Source: JBBKWJ01 sp037968895
GTDB lineage: Bacteria > Actinomycetota > Acidimicrobiia > Acidimicrobiales > SZUA-35
Reading direction: 5' to 3'
NCBI GenBank assembly: GCA_037968895.1
Contig: JBBKWJ010000017.1
Location: 1-6,443 of the forward strand
DNA: 6,443 nucleotides
The notes beneath the pieces were generated by a model. It was not told the origin of the DNA. It did no database searches and worked only from the letters and a program-made list of their open reading frames with translations. Below, one piece after another: positions 1-6,420 of the stretch (the first letter of the stretch is position 1; each line of letters begins with the position of its first letter). The position numbers and the translations under genes were made by a program.

Positions 1-669
1 ACCCAGGCCTGGGACGTGTTGGAAGATGTCTTTGTCGGCATGGGCTTTCGCGTCGCCGAGGGACCCCACGTCGAGACCGACTGGCACAACTTCGACGCCC
101 TCAACATCCCGCCTGAGCATCCGGCTCGAGACGGCTTCGACACGAATTACGTCGACTATGGCGACATTGGTTCGACGCTGCTACGGACCCACACATCGCC
201 GGTCCAGATCCGCACAATGCTCGAGCAAGAGCCGCCGATCTACATCGTTGCTCCTGGTCGCGTCTTTCGACGCGACACCGCTGACGCCACCCACATGCCG
301 GTCTTCCATCAGATCGAAGGCCTCGTCGTCGACAGAAACATTTCGCTCGCCGACCTTGCCGGCACGATCGAAGCGTTCACTGAGGCCTACTTTGGCCCCG
401 GTTTCTCGTCGCGATTACGGCCGAACCACTTTCCTTTCACCGAGCCGTCAGCCGAGTTCGACATCCAGCGCCCAGACGGCTCCTGGTTGGAGCTCGGCGG
501 TTGCGGCATGGTCCACCCGAGTGTGCTTACTGCGGGTGGTATTGATTCCGAAGAGTGGTCAGGTTTCGCCTTCGGGTTTGGCATTGACCGGCTCGCCCTT
601 ATCAAGTTCGGCGCCGACGACTTGCGCGAACTCTTCACCAACGACATCCGCTTCATCTCGCAGTTCTAG
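1..669 (+). CDS. pheS: Phenylalanyl-tRNA synthetase alpha subunit, 5'-truncated by window edge
   Basis: Catalytic alpha subunit of the cytoplasmic alpha2beta2 enzyme that charges tRNA-Phe with phenylalanine using ATP. The frame is open from base 1, so the first in-frame GTG (pos 16) is internal and the true start lies upstream. The 222 residues present correspond to the C-terminal two thirds of a protein usually about 330-350 residues long; the N-terminal coiled-coil tRNA-binding arm is missing. Visible class II synthetase landmarks (numbered from base 1) are the HPARD region of motif 1 (about 40-44), motif 2 from GRVFRRD to FHQIEGL (86-108), the phenylalanine-pocket FPFTEPSAEFD (144-154), GGCGMVHP (166-173) and motif 3 FGFGIDRLA (191-199). 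After HPARD, most homologues I recall read DTF; here it is DTN. The gene ends with TAG 13 nt before pheT, the standard bacterial operon order. Identification is secure. Confidence 0.98.
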   Translation, partial: TQAWDVLEDVFVGMGFRVAEGPHVETDWHNFDALNIPPEHPARDGFDTNYVDYGDIGSTLLRTHTSPVQIRTMLEQEPPIYIVAPGRVFRRDTADATHMPVFHQIEGLVVDRNISLADLAGTIEAFTEAYFGPGFSSRLRPNHFPFTEPSAEFDIQRPDGSWLELGGCGMVHPSVLTAGGIDSEEWSGFAFGFGIDRLALIKFGADDLRELFTNDIRFISQF

Positions 670-682
670 TTAGGGATTTCCC

Positions 683-3052
683 ATGCTTGTACCACTTTCT
701 TGGCTTCAGGAATTCGCTCCTTTCGAGGGTGACCCTGCCGCGCTCGCAGAGGTCATGACCGACCTCGGAATGGTCGTCGAAGAGGTCACAACATTCGGCA
801 ATACCTGGGAAGGCATCATTGTCGCCGAGGTGCTCAGTCTGAACCCGCACCCAAACGCGGACAAGATCCAACTCGTAGGCGTCGACGTCGGCAATGGCGA
901 GTCGCTCCAGATCTGCTGCGGTGCGTTCAACATGAGCGTCGGCGACCTCGTCCCGTTGGCGACCGCAGGCACCACCATGCCGAGTGGCATGGAAATCGCA
1001 GCTCGGGAAATGCGAGGCGAGGCATCAAACGGCATGCTGTGCTCGCCTAGCGAAATCGGCGTCCCTGGCGACGACGACGGAATCCTCCTGCTTGATAACG
1101 AACTCGCCCTTGGTACGCCGCTCAATGAGGCGCTTGGACAAACCAGCGACACAGTGTTCGATCTCGAGCTTGAAGGCAATCGGCCAGATGCCCTTTCGAT
1201 CGTCGGTGTCGCCCGTGATCTTGCCGCTCGCCTTGGGCTTGAGTTCACGGTGCCGACACCGTCCGTCGCGTCGGCGCCCCCGACTGCTGCCAACTCTGCG
1301 TCAGTCGATATTCAGAGCGACCACCTCTGCAAACGGTTTGGATTAAGGGTGCTCCGCAATGTCACGCTCGGCCAAACGCCGCTCTGGATGGCCAATCGCC
1401 TCACGGCGGCCGGCATGCGGCCGATCAACGCCATCGTCGACATCTCCAATTATGTGATGCTCGAACTCGGGCAGCCAAACCACACATACGACCTCGACCT
1501 CGTTGCCGACGGCAAGCTTGTCGTCCGGATGGGTCGCGACGGGGAACGAATCGTCACGCTTGACTCAGTCGAGCGCAGCATCACCGAACTCGACGGCGTT
1601 ATTGCAAACGCGGCCGACGAGCCAATCGGGCTCGCTGGTGTGATGGGAGGCGAATCAACCGAAATTGGTTCGACAACCACAAACGTCTTGCTCGAGGCCG
1701 CTATCTGGGATCGCATGACGATCGCCAAGACAACCCGGCGGTTGAATCTGCGTTCCGAAGCATCAACCCGCTACGAACGAGGCGTCGACTACGAGGGCGT
1801 AGCGAGAGCGCTTGACCGGTTCTGCGAACTGGCGATTGAGATCTGTGGCGCCGAGATTGCCGACGGTGTCGTCATCGCCGACGGTGCCCTTGAGCCAGCC
1901 CCGGTAGTTCGCGTCCGAACCGACAGGGTTAACAGCCTGATCAACACATCGCTCACCGATGCCGACATCAGCAATCTGCTTTCGCCAATCGGCTACATTC
2001 CGACCGTTGCGGGTCCAGGCCAACTCGACGTGCGAGTGCCTTCGTGGCGCCCAGACAGCACCATTGAAGTCGACATCATCGAAGAGATCGCACGCCACAA
2101 CGGTTATGCCAAGAGCGGCAAGCGGGTGCCGAGGCCGGCTCAGACCGGCGAGCTTTCGTCCCTACAGAAGGCAAGACGTCAGATTCGCCAGGCCATGCGA
2201 GGCGCTGGCTACTCCGAAGCAATGCCAATGCCGTTCCTCGCTCCTGACGACATCGCCAAGGCCGGGCTCAGCGGTGACGGCATCACGCTCGCCAATCCGT
2301 TGGCGGCCGAAGAGTCGGTGCTCCGCACTTCTCTGCTTCCAGGTCTTCTCAAAGCCGTGTCGTATAACCAGTCACACCGCTCGGGACCCATTCAACTCTT
2401 CGAGCTAGGCACCGTCTATCACCGATCAGACAACGAGCTCCCTGACGAACCCGAGTGGCTTGCCGCAGTGGCATCCGGCTTCAATTCGAGTGGCGAAGCG
2501 GCCGCCACGGCGGTGCGTTTGGTTCACCGTCTTGCCGAGACGCTCGGTCTGGCTAACTTGACCCTGATCAACGGACCCCGCGACGGTTTACACCCGACCC
2601 GGTCGGCCGAAATCAAGTTCAGGGGCAAGACAATCGGCGAGGTCGGCGAGGTCGACCCTGGCGTGCTTGAGGCGTACGAAGTCGATGGCCGGGTCGCCTG
2701 GCTCCAGCTTGACACGGCTTCGATCGTTGCCGCGTTGGCATCGGTTCCAAAGTACGCACGAATCTCGCGTTACCCCTCGTCAGAGTTCGACCTCTCGTTT
2801 GTCGTGCCCCGAGCGGTGCCAGTCGACAAAGTGCTCAACACAATCCGCAAGGCCGGTGGCAAGCTCGTCGCTGGCTCCGCTCTGACCGATGTGTTCCACA
2901 GCGAGCAGCTTGGACCTGAGTCTCGCTCGCTGTCGTTTGCGCTTCGGTTGCAAGCAGCCGACCGTACGCTCACCGAGGCCGAGGTCAACGAGGTCAGGGC
3001 CGCTGTAATTGCAGCAGTCGCCAAACAGAACGGCGGCGTGCTGCGTTCGTAG
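683..3052 (+). CDS. pheT: Phenylalanyl-tRNA synthetase beta subunit
   Basis: Beta subunit of phenylalanyl-tRNA synthetase; it binds tRNA-Phe and hydrolyses mischarged Tyr-tRNA-Phe. The 789 residues match the usual length of about 780-830, so the gene is complete. Domains in order: N-terminal B1; EMAP/tRNA-binding fold about 40-150 (NPHPNADKIQLV, GMLCSPSEIG); B3/B4 editing domain about 210-370 (GMRPINAIVDISNYVMLELG, GQPNH with His267, GVMGG 319-323, LLEAA with Glu338); B5 about 408-478 (VPSWRPD, then the acidic DIIEEIARHNGY); the catalytic-like core about 490-680; and the C-terminal FDX-ACB anticodon-binding domain about 694-789 (YPSSEFDLSFVV, DRTLTEAEV). The FDX-ACB entry has Phe-Asp where homologues commonly have Arg-Asp. 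The ATG at 683 is supported by AGGGA at 672-676, six bases upstream, and by the typical MLVPLSWLQEF start. It is translated together with pheS. Confidence 0.98.
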   Translation: MLVPLSWLQEFAPFEGDPAALAEVMTDLGMVVEEVTTFGNTWEGIIVAEVLSLNPHPNADKIQLVGVDVGNGESLQICCGAFNMSVGDLVPLATAGTTMPSGMEIAAREMRGEASNGMLCSPSEIGVPGDDDGILLLDNELALGTPLNEALGQTSDTVFDLELEGNRPDALSIVGVARDLAARLGLEFTVPTPSVASAPPTAANSASVDIQSDHLCKRFGLRVLRNVTLGQTPLWMANRLTAAGMRPINAIVDISNYVMLELGQPNHTYDLDLVADGKLVVRMGRDGERIVTLDSVERSITELDGVIANAADEPIGLAGVMGGESTEIGSTTTNVLLEAAIWDRMTIAKTTRRLNLRSEASTRYERGVDYEGVARALDRFCELAIEICGAEIADGVVIADGALEPAPVVRVRTDRVNSLINTSLTDADISNLLSPIGYIPTVAGPGQLDVRVPSWRPDSTIEVDIIEEIARHNGYAKSGKRVPRPAQTGELSSLQKARRQIRQAMRGAGYSEAMPMPFLAPDDIAKAGLSGDGITLANPLAAEESVLRTSLLPGLLKAVSYNQSHRSGPIQLFELGTVYHRSDNELPDEPEWLAAVASGFNSSGEAAATAVRLVHRLAETLGLANLTLINGPRDGLHPTRSAEIKFRGKTIGEVGEVDPGVLEAYEVDGRVAWLQLDTASIVAALASVPKYARISRYPSSEFDLSFVVPRAVPVDKVLNTIRKAGGKLVAGSALTDVFHSEQLGPESRSLSFALRLQAADRTLTEAEVNEVRAAVIAAVAKQNGGVLRS

Positions 3053-3056
3053 GAGG
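3051..3056 (+). promoter_or_regulatory. Strong Shine-Dalgarno AGGAGG overlapping the pheT stop codon
   Basis: AGGAGG begins inside the pheT TAG stop (3050-3052). It is too far (49 nt) from the ATG at 3106 to serve it, but lies four bases before an in-frame CTG at 3061. It therefore bears on where the following gene starts. The match is exact; its use is inferred. Confidence 0.5.
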
Positions 3057-3105
3057 CTGACTGAGTCTTGGCCTCTGGCGGCCAAAGCCAAATGGTTGGG
3101 GTGCC

Positions 3106-3435
3106 ATGCGCCTGACGACCATCGGTCGACGGACCGGTAAAGAACGTGGCGTGATGGTTGGCTACTTCGAGGATGGCGCAAACCTCGTGACCATGGCCAT
3201 GAATGGCTGGGGAGAAGGGGAGCCAGTCTGGTGGTTGAACCTGCAAGCCAATCCCGAAGTTCGTGTCAACCTTGCCAGCGGACCTCGCCTAGTGACCGGC
3301 CGCGCGGCAGAGGGAACTGAGCGGGAACGGTTGTGGTCTCGCTGGCAGGAGATCGACGAGGGTCTCGACAGTCTTGCTGCCCGCCGTTCGACCGAGACGG
3401 CGGTCGTAGTGCTAGAGCCTCGAGCGGCCGCCTAG
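3106..3435 (+). CDS. Deazaflavin-dependent nitroreductase family (Ddn/DUF385-like) protein
   Basis: Small split-barrel protein of 109 residues from the ATG. The N-terminal LTTIGRRTGKERG matches the LTTxGRkSGkxR signature of the Ddn/DUF385 family. The following YFEDGANLVTMAMNGWGEGEPVWWLNLQANPEVRVNL matches the family pattern of a hydrophobic strand, a glycine-rich loop, PxWxxNLxANPxV, then an ER..LW helix (74-78) and a final VVVLEP strand. Characterised relatives bind F420 or related flavins and reduce quinones or nitro compounds; the substrate here cannot be told. The start is unclear. Family members normally have residues before LTTIGR, and the frame stays open upstream to a TGA at 3058-3060. 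A CTG at 3061 with AGGAGG four bases before it would add 15 residues ending KPNGWGA. The ATG has only a weak GGGG (3098-3101). It is probably transcribed with pheST, because 53 nt separate it from pheT and no clear terminator is visible there. It converges with the next gene. Confidence 0.85.
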   Translation: MRLTTIGRRTGKERGVMVGYFEDGANLVTMAMNGWGEGEPVWWLNLQANPEVRVNLASGPRLVTGRAAEGTERERLWSRWQEIDEGLDSLAARRSTETAVVVLEPRAAA

Positions 3436-3458
3436 CCCTTCGAAAGACTAGCCCTTCG
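3432..3458. repeat. 11-nt direct repeat at convergent gene ends
   Basis: CTAGCCCTTCG occurs at 3432-3442 and again at 3448-3458, a 16-base period. The first copy supplies the TAG stop of the plus-strand reductase gene (3433-3435). The second holds the complement of the TAG stop of the minus-strand surface protein (3448-3450). It looks like a small tandem duplication that left the two genes with only 12 bases between stop codons. No terminator hairpin with a T run is visible here. Confidence 0.6.
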
Positions 3459-4473
3459 GAACGAGCGCTCGCCTGGCGGCGAACATCGCAACGATGACAC
3501 CGGCGAGCAGGATGGCAATGCCGGCCCAGAGTGTGCCAGACGAGTCTGACCCGGTATCGATTGGTGACTTCTCTTGCACTGCGGCGAGCACGGTTGGTTC
3601 TGGACCGTCGGTGGCGTCACTCGCGACGGAAGTCGACGTAGTCGTGGTCGAAGCGGTGGTGCTCGTGGTGCTGGCGGTCGTGGTTGGTGCGGTCGTCGAT
3701 GGCGCAGCGGTGCTCGGTCGAGTTGTCGTGGTTTGCTGGGTGGTGGTGGAACGACGAGTGGTTGTTGGCTTGCTGGTCGTTGGAATTTTGGTCGTTGGCG
3801 CGGCAGTTGTTGCCACCGTGGTGTTTGTCGCGGTGACCGCGGGGCCAAGCTCCGGAGCAATCGTTGGTCTTGGGGTCGTCGACGTGGATGACTTGGGCGG
3901 CAGAATTGCGAGGTGGACTAGCGCCGGGTCAGGAGATTTGGCGAAGATGACGTCGGCCGCAACGATTGGCGCTTTGGGGTCAACCCCGAAGGTCGCATCG
4001 ACGAGCGCCTGCAAGTCGGCGACGGCAGCGCGCTGATCGTCGGTTGCAACAGCCAGGTCGTAGTTGGCGGTGTAGGTCCAGATGGTGAGTTGGATGATGC
4101 CGTCGATGCCGCCGTTGGCGGCCACCTTGGCCAACCGCGAACCTTCTGCAAACGTGTGGTCTCGGGCGCCGATGACGACCGCCACAACCGACTCATCAAA
4201 CTCGCTTAGCGTGACATCGTGATCGTCGATTGTGTAGACAGCGCCCGCAGTTGGAAGCTGACTTTGGAAGTCGAGTGTGAAACATTCGAGCTGTGTGCCG
4301 CCGACGGCGATTGAGTTTGGACCGCTTGGCCACTGCGAGAAATCGGTTGTAACGGTGCCTTCGGCGACGGCCTGGGCGAAGCTCGGAGTCGGCGAAGCGA
4401 GCACCATTGCCATTGCGGCGATGCTAAAGACGAACGCGCCGAGAAGTTGACGCAGAGAGTGATCGTGGCCCAT
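3448..4473 (-). CDS. Exported, membrane-anchored surface protein with TQXA/TED-like thioester domain and Thr-rich stalk
   Basis: A 341-residue protein from the ATG at 4473. Residues 1-35 form a signal peptide: Arg8, a hydrophobic core LLGAFVFSIAAMAMVLA, and a cleavage site near SFA-QA. The head (about 36-190) contains LECFTLDF with Cys64 and GIIQLTIWTYT with Gln128. This matches the [YF]C...(T)QxAIW pattern of thioester domains (TQXA, TIGR03934; TED, PF08341), in which Cys and Gln side chains join to form a reactive thioester. The TQXA motif is changed to IQLT, and the Cys-Gln distance (64 residues) is short. Residues about 196-285 are a Thr/Ser/Pro/Ala stalk, followed by one transmembrane helix (about 315-332), then Arg-Arg and a short tail: an extracellular head on a stalk. 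No canonical LPxTG is present; PIDTG sits at the expected place. A GTG at 4512 would add 13 residues. I preferred the ATG because it gives a normal signal-peptide n-region and leaves room for divergent promoters. Neither start has a strong ribosome site. Topology is secure; thioester function is inferred. Confidence 0.8.
   Translation of the reverse strand: MGHDHSLRQLLGAFVFSIAAMAMVLASPTPSFAQAVAEGTVTTDFSQWPSGPNSIAVGGTQLECFTLDFQSQLPTAGAVYTIDDHDVTLSEFDESVVAVVIGARDHTFAEGSRLAKVAANGGIDGIIQLTIWTYTANYDLAVATDDQRAAVADLQALVDATFGVDPKAPIVAADVIFAKSPDPALVHLAILPPKSSTSTTPRPTIAPELGPAVTATNTTVATTAAPTTKIPTTSKPTTTRRSTTTQQTTTTRPSTAAPSTTAPTTTASTTSTTASTTTTSTSVASDATDGPEPTVLAAVQEKSPIDTGSDSSGTLWAGIAILLAGVIVAMFAARRALVPKG
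3619..3888 (-). repeat. Low-complexity Thr/Ser/Pro stalk-coding segment
   Basis: About 90 codons of the surface protein gene are dominated by Thr (ACC, ACA, ACG, AAC-flanked runs), with Ser, Pro and Ala, including TTT and TTTT runs and several K/R-PTTT motifs. On the plus strand this appears as GTG/GTT/GTC-rich sequence and produces long but false open frames. Such stalks usually hold a surface domain away from the envelope and are often O-glycosylated. Being internally repetitive, the segment may vary in length between strains. Confidence 0.75.
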
Positions 4474-4529
4474 TGGCACCGACGCTAGCGGAAGGACGTG
4501 GCCGTGATGCACCGCTCTGTGGAGTCAAG
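4474..4529. promoter_or_regulatory. Divergent intergenic region between surface protein and oligopeptidase
   Basis: These 56 bp between two divergent start codons must hold the 5' control signals of one or both genes unless the promoters lie inside the opposing coding regions. I see no convincing -10/-35 pair. A TTGACG at 4447-4452 on the plus strand, inside the surface protein gene, could be a -35 for the oligopeptidase, but the sequence 17 bases on is a poor -10. On the minus strand a TTGACT (4528 down to 4523) also lacks a good partner. Confidence 0.3.
4521..4524 (+). promoter_or_regulatory. Shine-Dalgarno GGAG choosing the oligopeptidase start
   Basis: GGAG lies five bases before the ATG at 4530. 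It favours this start over an upstream in-frame TTG at 4473 and a downstream ATG at 4548, neither of which has a comparable site. Confidence 0.65.
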
Positions 4530-6383
4530 ATGGCAGAATACCTGTTGATGTCTTCCTCAGTTGCAACAGAACGTTCACCCCAGCAAGACGACCTTGAGGC
4601 GCGAAATGTCGCGTGGGACTTAGATCCCCTGCTAGACGGCGCGCCCTCGGCCGACGACCTGCTCGATATCGCCGATGCGATGGCCGATGAGATGTCCGAG
4701 CTTCGCGGCAGCGTCGCCACCTTGGGTGTCGAAGAACTTGGAAAAACAATTGAACGGCTCGCTCGTATGAACGAGCTTGTGAGTCGCGCAGGTCACTTCG
4801 CCATGCTCCGATTCAGCGAAAACACGCTCGATCCGGCCGCTGGGGCGCTCATGCAGGCGGTAACCGAGCGGAGCACCGCCATCGGAACCAAGCTGATCTT
4901 TTTTGACCTTGAGTGGGCGGCCGCCGACGATGCGCATGTCGATGAAGTACTGGCCGACGAACGATTCGCCACATCACGCCACTACCTGCGGAATCTTCGC
5001 CGAAACCGCCCCCATCTTCTGAGCGAAGAGGCCGAGACCATCCTGTCAGAGAAGTCGGTGAGTGGTGCGAGTGCGTGGAACCGTCTCTTCTCTGAAGAGA
5101 TGTCGTCGCTCACCGTCGAGATGCCAAACGAGGCGGGCGAGTCGCAGACACTTCCGTTCGAGGCCGGTCTGTCTGCCCTCGGCGATGCCGATCGGTCGAA
5201 GCGGGCCGCGGCGCAACAAGCCGTGACCGATGCGCTGCAACCGGGGCTTCGAACCCGCTCGTTCATCGTCAACACCCTCCTGTTCGACAAGTCGGTCGAT
5301 GACCGATTCCGCTCCTTCCCGACATGGGTGTCAAGCCGCAACCTCGAAAACGAGGCGTCAGACGAGTCGGTCGATGCATTGGTCGAGGCTGTTGTTGGCC
5401 GCTACGACATACCGCAACGCTGGTACAAGGTGAAGGCTGAAGCGCTCGGTCTCGAGCGGCTCGCCGACTACGACCGAATGGCCACAGTCGCCGACTCGAC
5501 CGCCAAGATTGGGTGGGAGGAAGCTCGAAGCATTGTTCAGACGGCCTACCGGTCGTTCTCTCCCGAGCTCGCCGACGTGACCGAACTGTTCTTCGAGAAC
5601 GACTGGATCGATGCACCGACCCGCGAGGGCAAGCGGGGCGGTGCGTTCTGTGCATACACCGTTCCCCAGCATCACCCATACGTCTTTCTCAACTGGACCG
5701 GCGAGCATCGTGACGTGCTTACACTCGCCCACGAACTCGGCCACGCCGCCCACGCCTACTTGGCCAGAGAGCAAGGCATCTTCCACCAGTCGACGCCGCT
5801 TACTCTCGCCGAGACAGCTTCTGTTTTCGGTGAGACGGTCACCAACAAGCAGTTGCTCAGCACGCTCGAAAGCCCGGAGGCTCGCTTCTCCCTACTGGCC
5901 GCCACGATGGACGACACGGTTGCCACAGTGTTCCGCCAAGTTGCGATGAATCGCTTTGAACACGGGATCCACACTGCACGGCGCGAAGAGGGCGAGCTGT
6001 CAATCGAGCGCTTCGGCGACATCTGGGCCAAGTCGCAGAACGACATGATGGGCGACTCGGTCGAGATCACCGACAACTACCGCTCGTGGTGGTCATACGT
6101 GGGGCACTTCGTCGCCGTTCCCGGATATGTCTACGCCTATGCCTATGGGCAGCTGCTTGCGTTGTCGGTCTATGCGCAATATGAGCAGCGAGGCCAAGAG
6201 TTTGTGCCCCTCTATCTCGACATGCTGAAGGCTGGTGGCTCACGACCGCCAGAAGAGCTGGGCAAGATGGTCGACTGCGATCTCACCGACCCCGGCTTCT
6301 GGGACGCAGGCCTCGACATCGTCGAACGCCAGCTCGAAGCCGCCATCGAGGCCGCCCAGGCATCGGGCCGCATCTCCAATTAG
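4530..6383 (+). CDS. pepF: M3-family zinc oligopeptidase (oligoendopeptidase F type)
   Basis: Metallopeptidase of 617 residues, close to the roughly 600 of PepF enzymes, which cleave short peptides inside the cell. No signal peptide is seen, so a cytoplasmic location is likely. Residues about 20-330 form the helical N-terminal part, including ARNVAWDLDPLLDG at the start and the oligoendopeptidase F N-terminal region. The peptidase domain contains the zinc site HELGH (His401, Glu402, His405) in the stretch AHELGHAAHAYLA, and the third ligand Glu428 in LAETASVFGE, 27 residues after the first His, as in M3 peptidases. The C-terminal motif WWSYVGHFVAVPGYVYAYAYG (about 520-540), with His526 and several Tyr, matches the substrate-binding segment of PepF. 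All catalytic residues are present, so it should be active. The ATG at 4530 is chosen for its GGAG. The gene is divergent from the surface protein gene. The last codon and stop lie in a palindrome that may end transcription. The exact PepF subgroup is less certain than the family. Confidence 0.95.
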   Translation: MAEYLLMSSSVATERSPQQDDLEARNVAWDLDPLLDGAPSADDLLDIADAMADEMSELRGSVATLGVEELGKTIERLARMNELVSRAGHFAMLRFSENTLDPAAGALMQAVTERSTAIGTKLIFFDLEWAAADDAHVDEVLADERFATSRHYLRNLRRNRPHLLSEEAETILSEKSVSGASAWNRLFSEEMSSLTVEMPNEAGESQTLPFEAGLSALGDADRSKRAAAQQAVTDALQPGLRTRSFIVNTLLFDKSVDDRFRSFPTWVSSRNLENEASDESVDALVEAVVGRYDIPQRWYKVKAEALGLERLADYDRMATVADSTAKIGWEEARSIVQTAYRSFSPELADVTELFFENDWIDAPTREGKRGGAFCAYTVPQHHPYVFLNWTGEHRDVLTLAHELGHAAHAYLAREQGIFHQSTPLTLAETASVFGETVTNKQLLSTLESPEARFSLLAATMDDTVATVFRQVAMNRFEHGIHTARREEGELSIERFGDIWAKSQNDMMGDSVEITDNYRSWWSYVGHFVAVPGYVYAYAYGQLLALSVYAQYEQRGQEFVPLYLDMLKAGGSRPPEELGKMVDCDLTDPGFWDAGLDIVERQLEAAIEAAQASGRISN

Positions 6384-6420
6384 TACACGTACCAGGTACG
6401 TGTACTAATTACAGCTTTTT
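6378..6420 (+). terminator. Perfect palindrome plus T run, probable terminator between convergent genes
   Basis: Bases 6378-6393 are the exact reverse complement of 6395-6410, with a single A at the centre (6394). As RNA this gives a 15-bp stem with a three-base loop, and TTTTT follows at 6416-6420 after five bases. The left arm contains the last codon and TAG stop of the oligopeptidase gene. The right arm overlaps the stop of the presumed minus-strand gene. The gap before the T run is longer than in a textbook intrinsic terminator, and the minus direction has no T run, so a protein-binding site is an alternative. Confidence 0.65.

Noticed and set aside
16..18. GTG at 16 as the pheS start
   Set aside because: The frame is open to base 1 and the upstream codons (TQAWD) continue the conserved pheS sequence, so the gene begins outside the window.
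706..1293. Minus-strand open frame of 195 codons inside pheT
   Set aside because: It lies wholly opposite conserved pheT domains, has Ser/Pro/Arg-rich composition typical of antisense frames in GC-rich genes, and matches no family I know.
3066..3087. Inverted repeat after pheT as a transcription terminator
   Set aside because: The stem is only six base pairs with no T run after it, so it is too weak to call a terminator.
2770..3246. Minus-strand open frame of 158 codons over the pheT end and the reductase gene
   Set aside because: It overlaps two well-supported plus-strand genes and shows no domain or good start.
3494..4036. Long plus-strand open frame (180 codons, Val-rich) across the surface protein gene
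   Set aside because: It is the antisense reading of Thr-rich codons, which yields Val runs. It lacks a recognisable domain, while the minus frame has a signal peptide, a thioester-like head and an anchor.
4473..4529. Longer oligopeptidase start at TTG 4473
   Set aside because: It would add 19 residues unlike the family, has no ribosome site, and would abut the divergent start. The ATG at 4530 has GGAG at good spacing.
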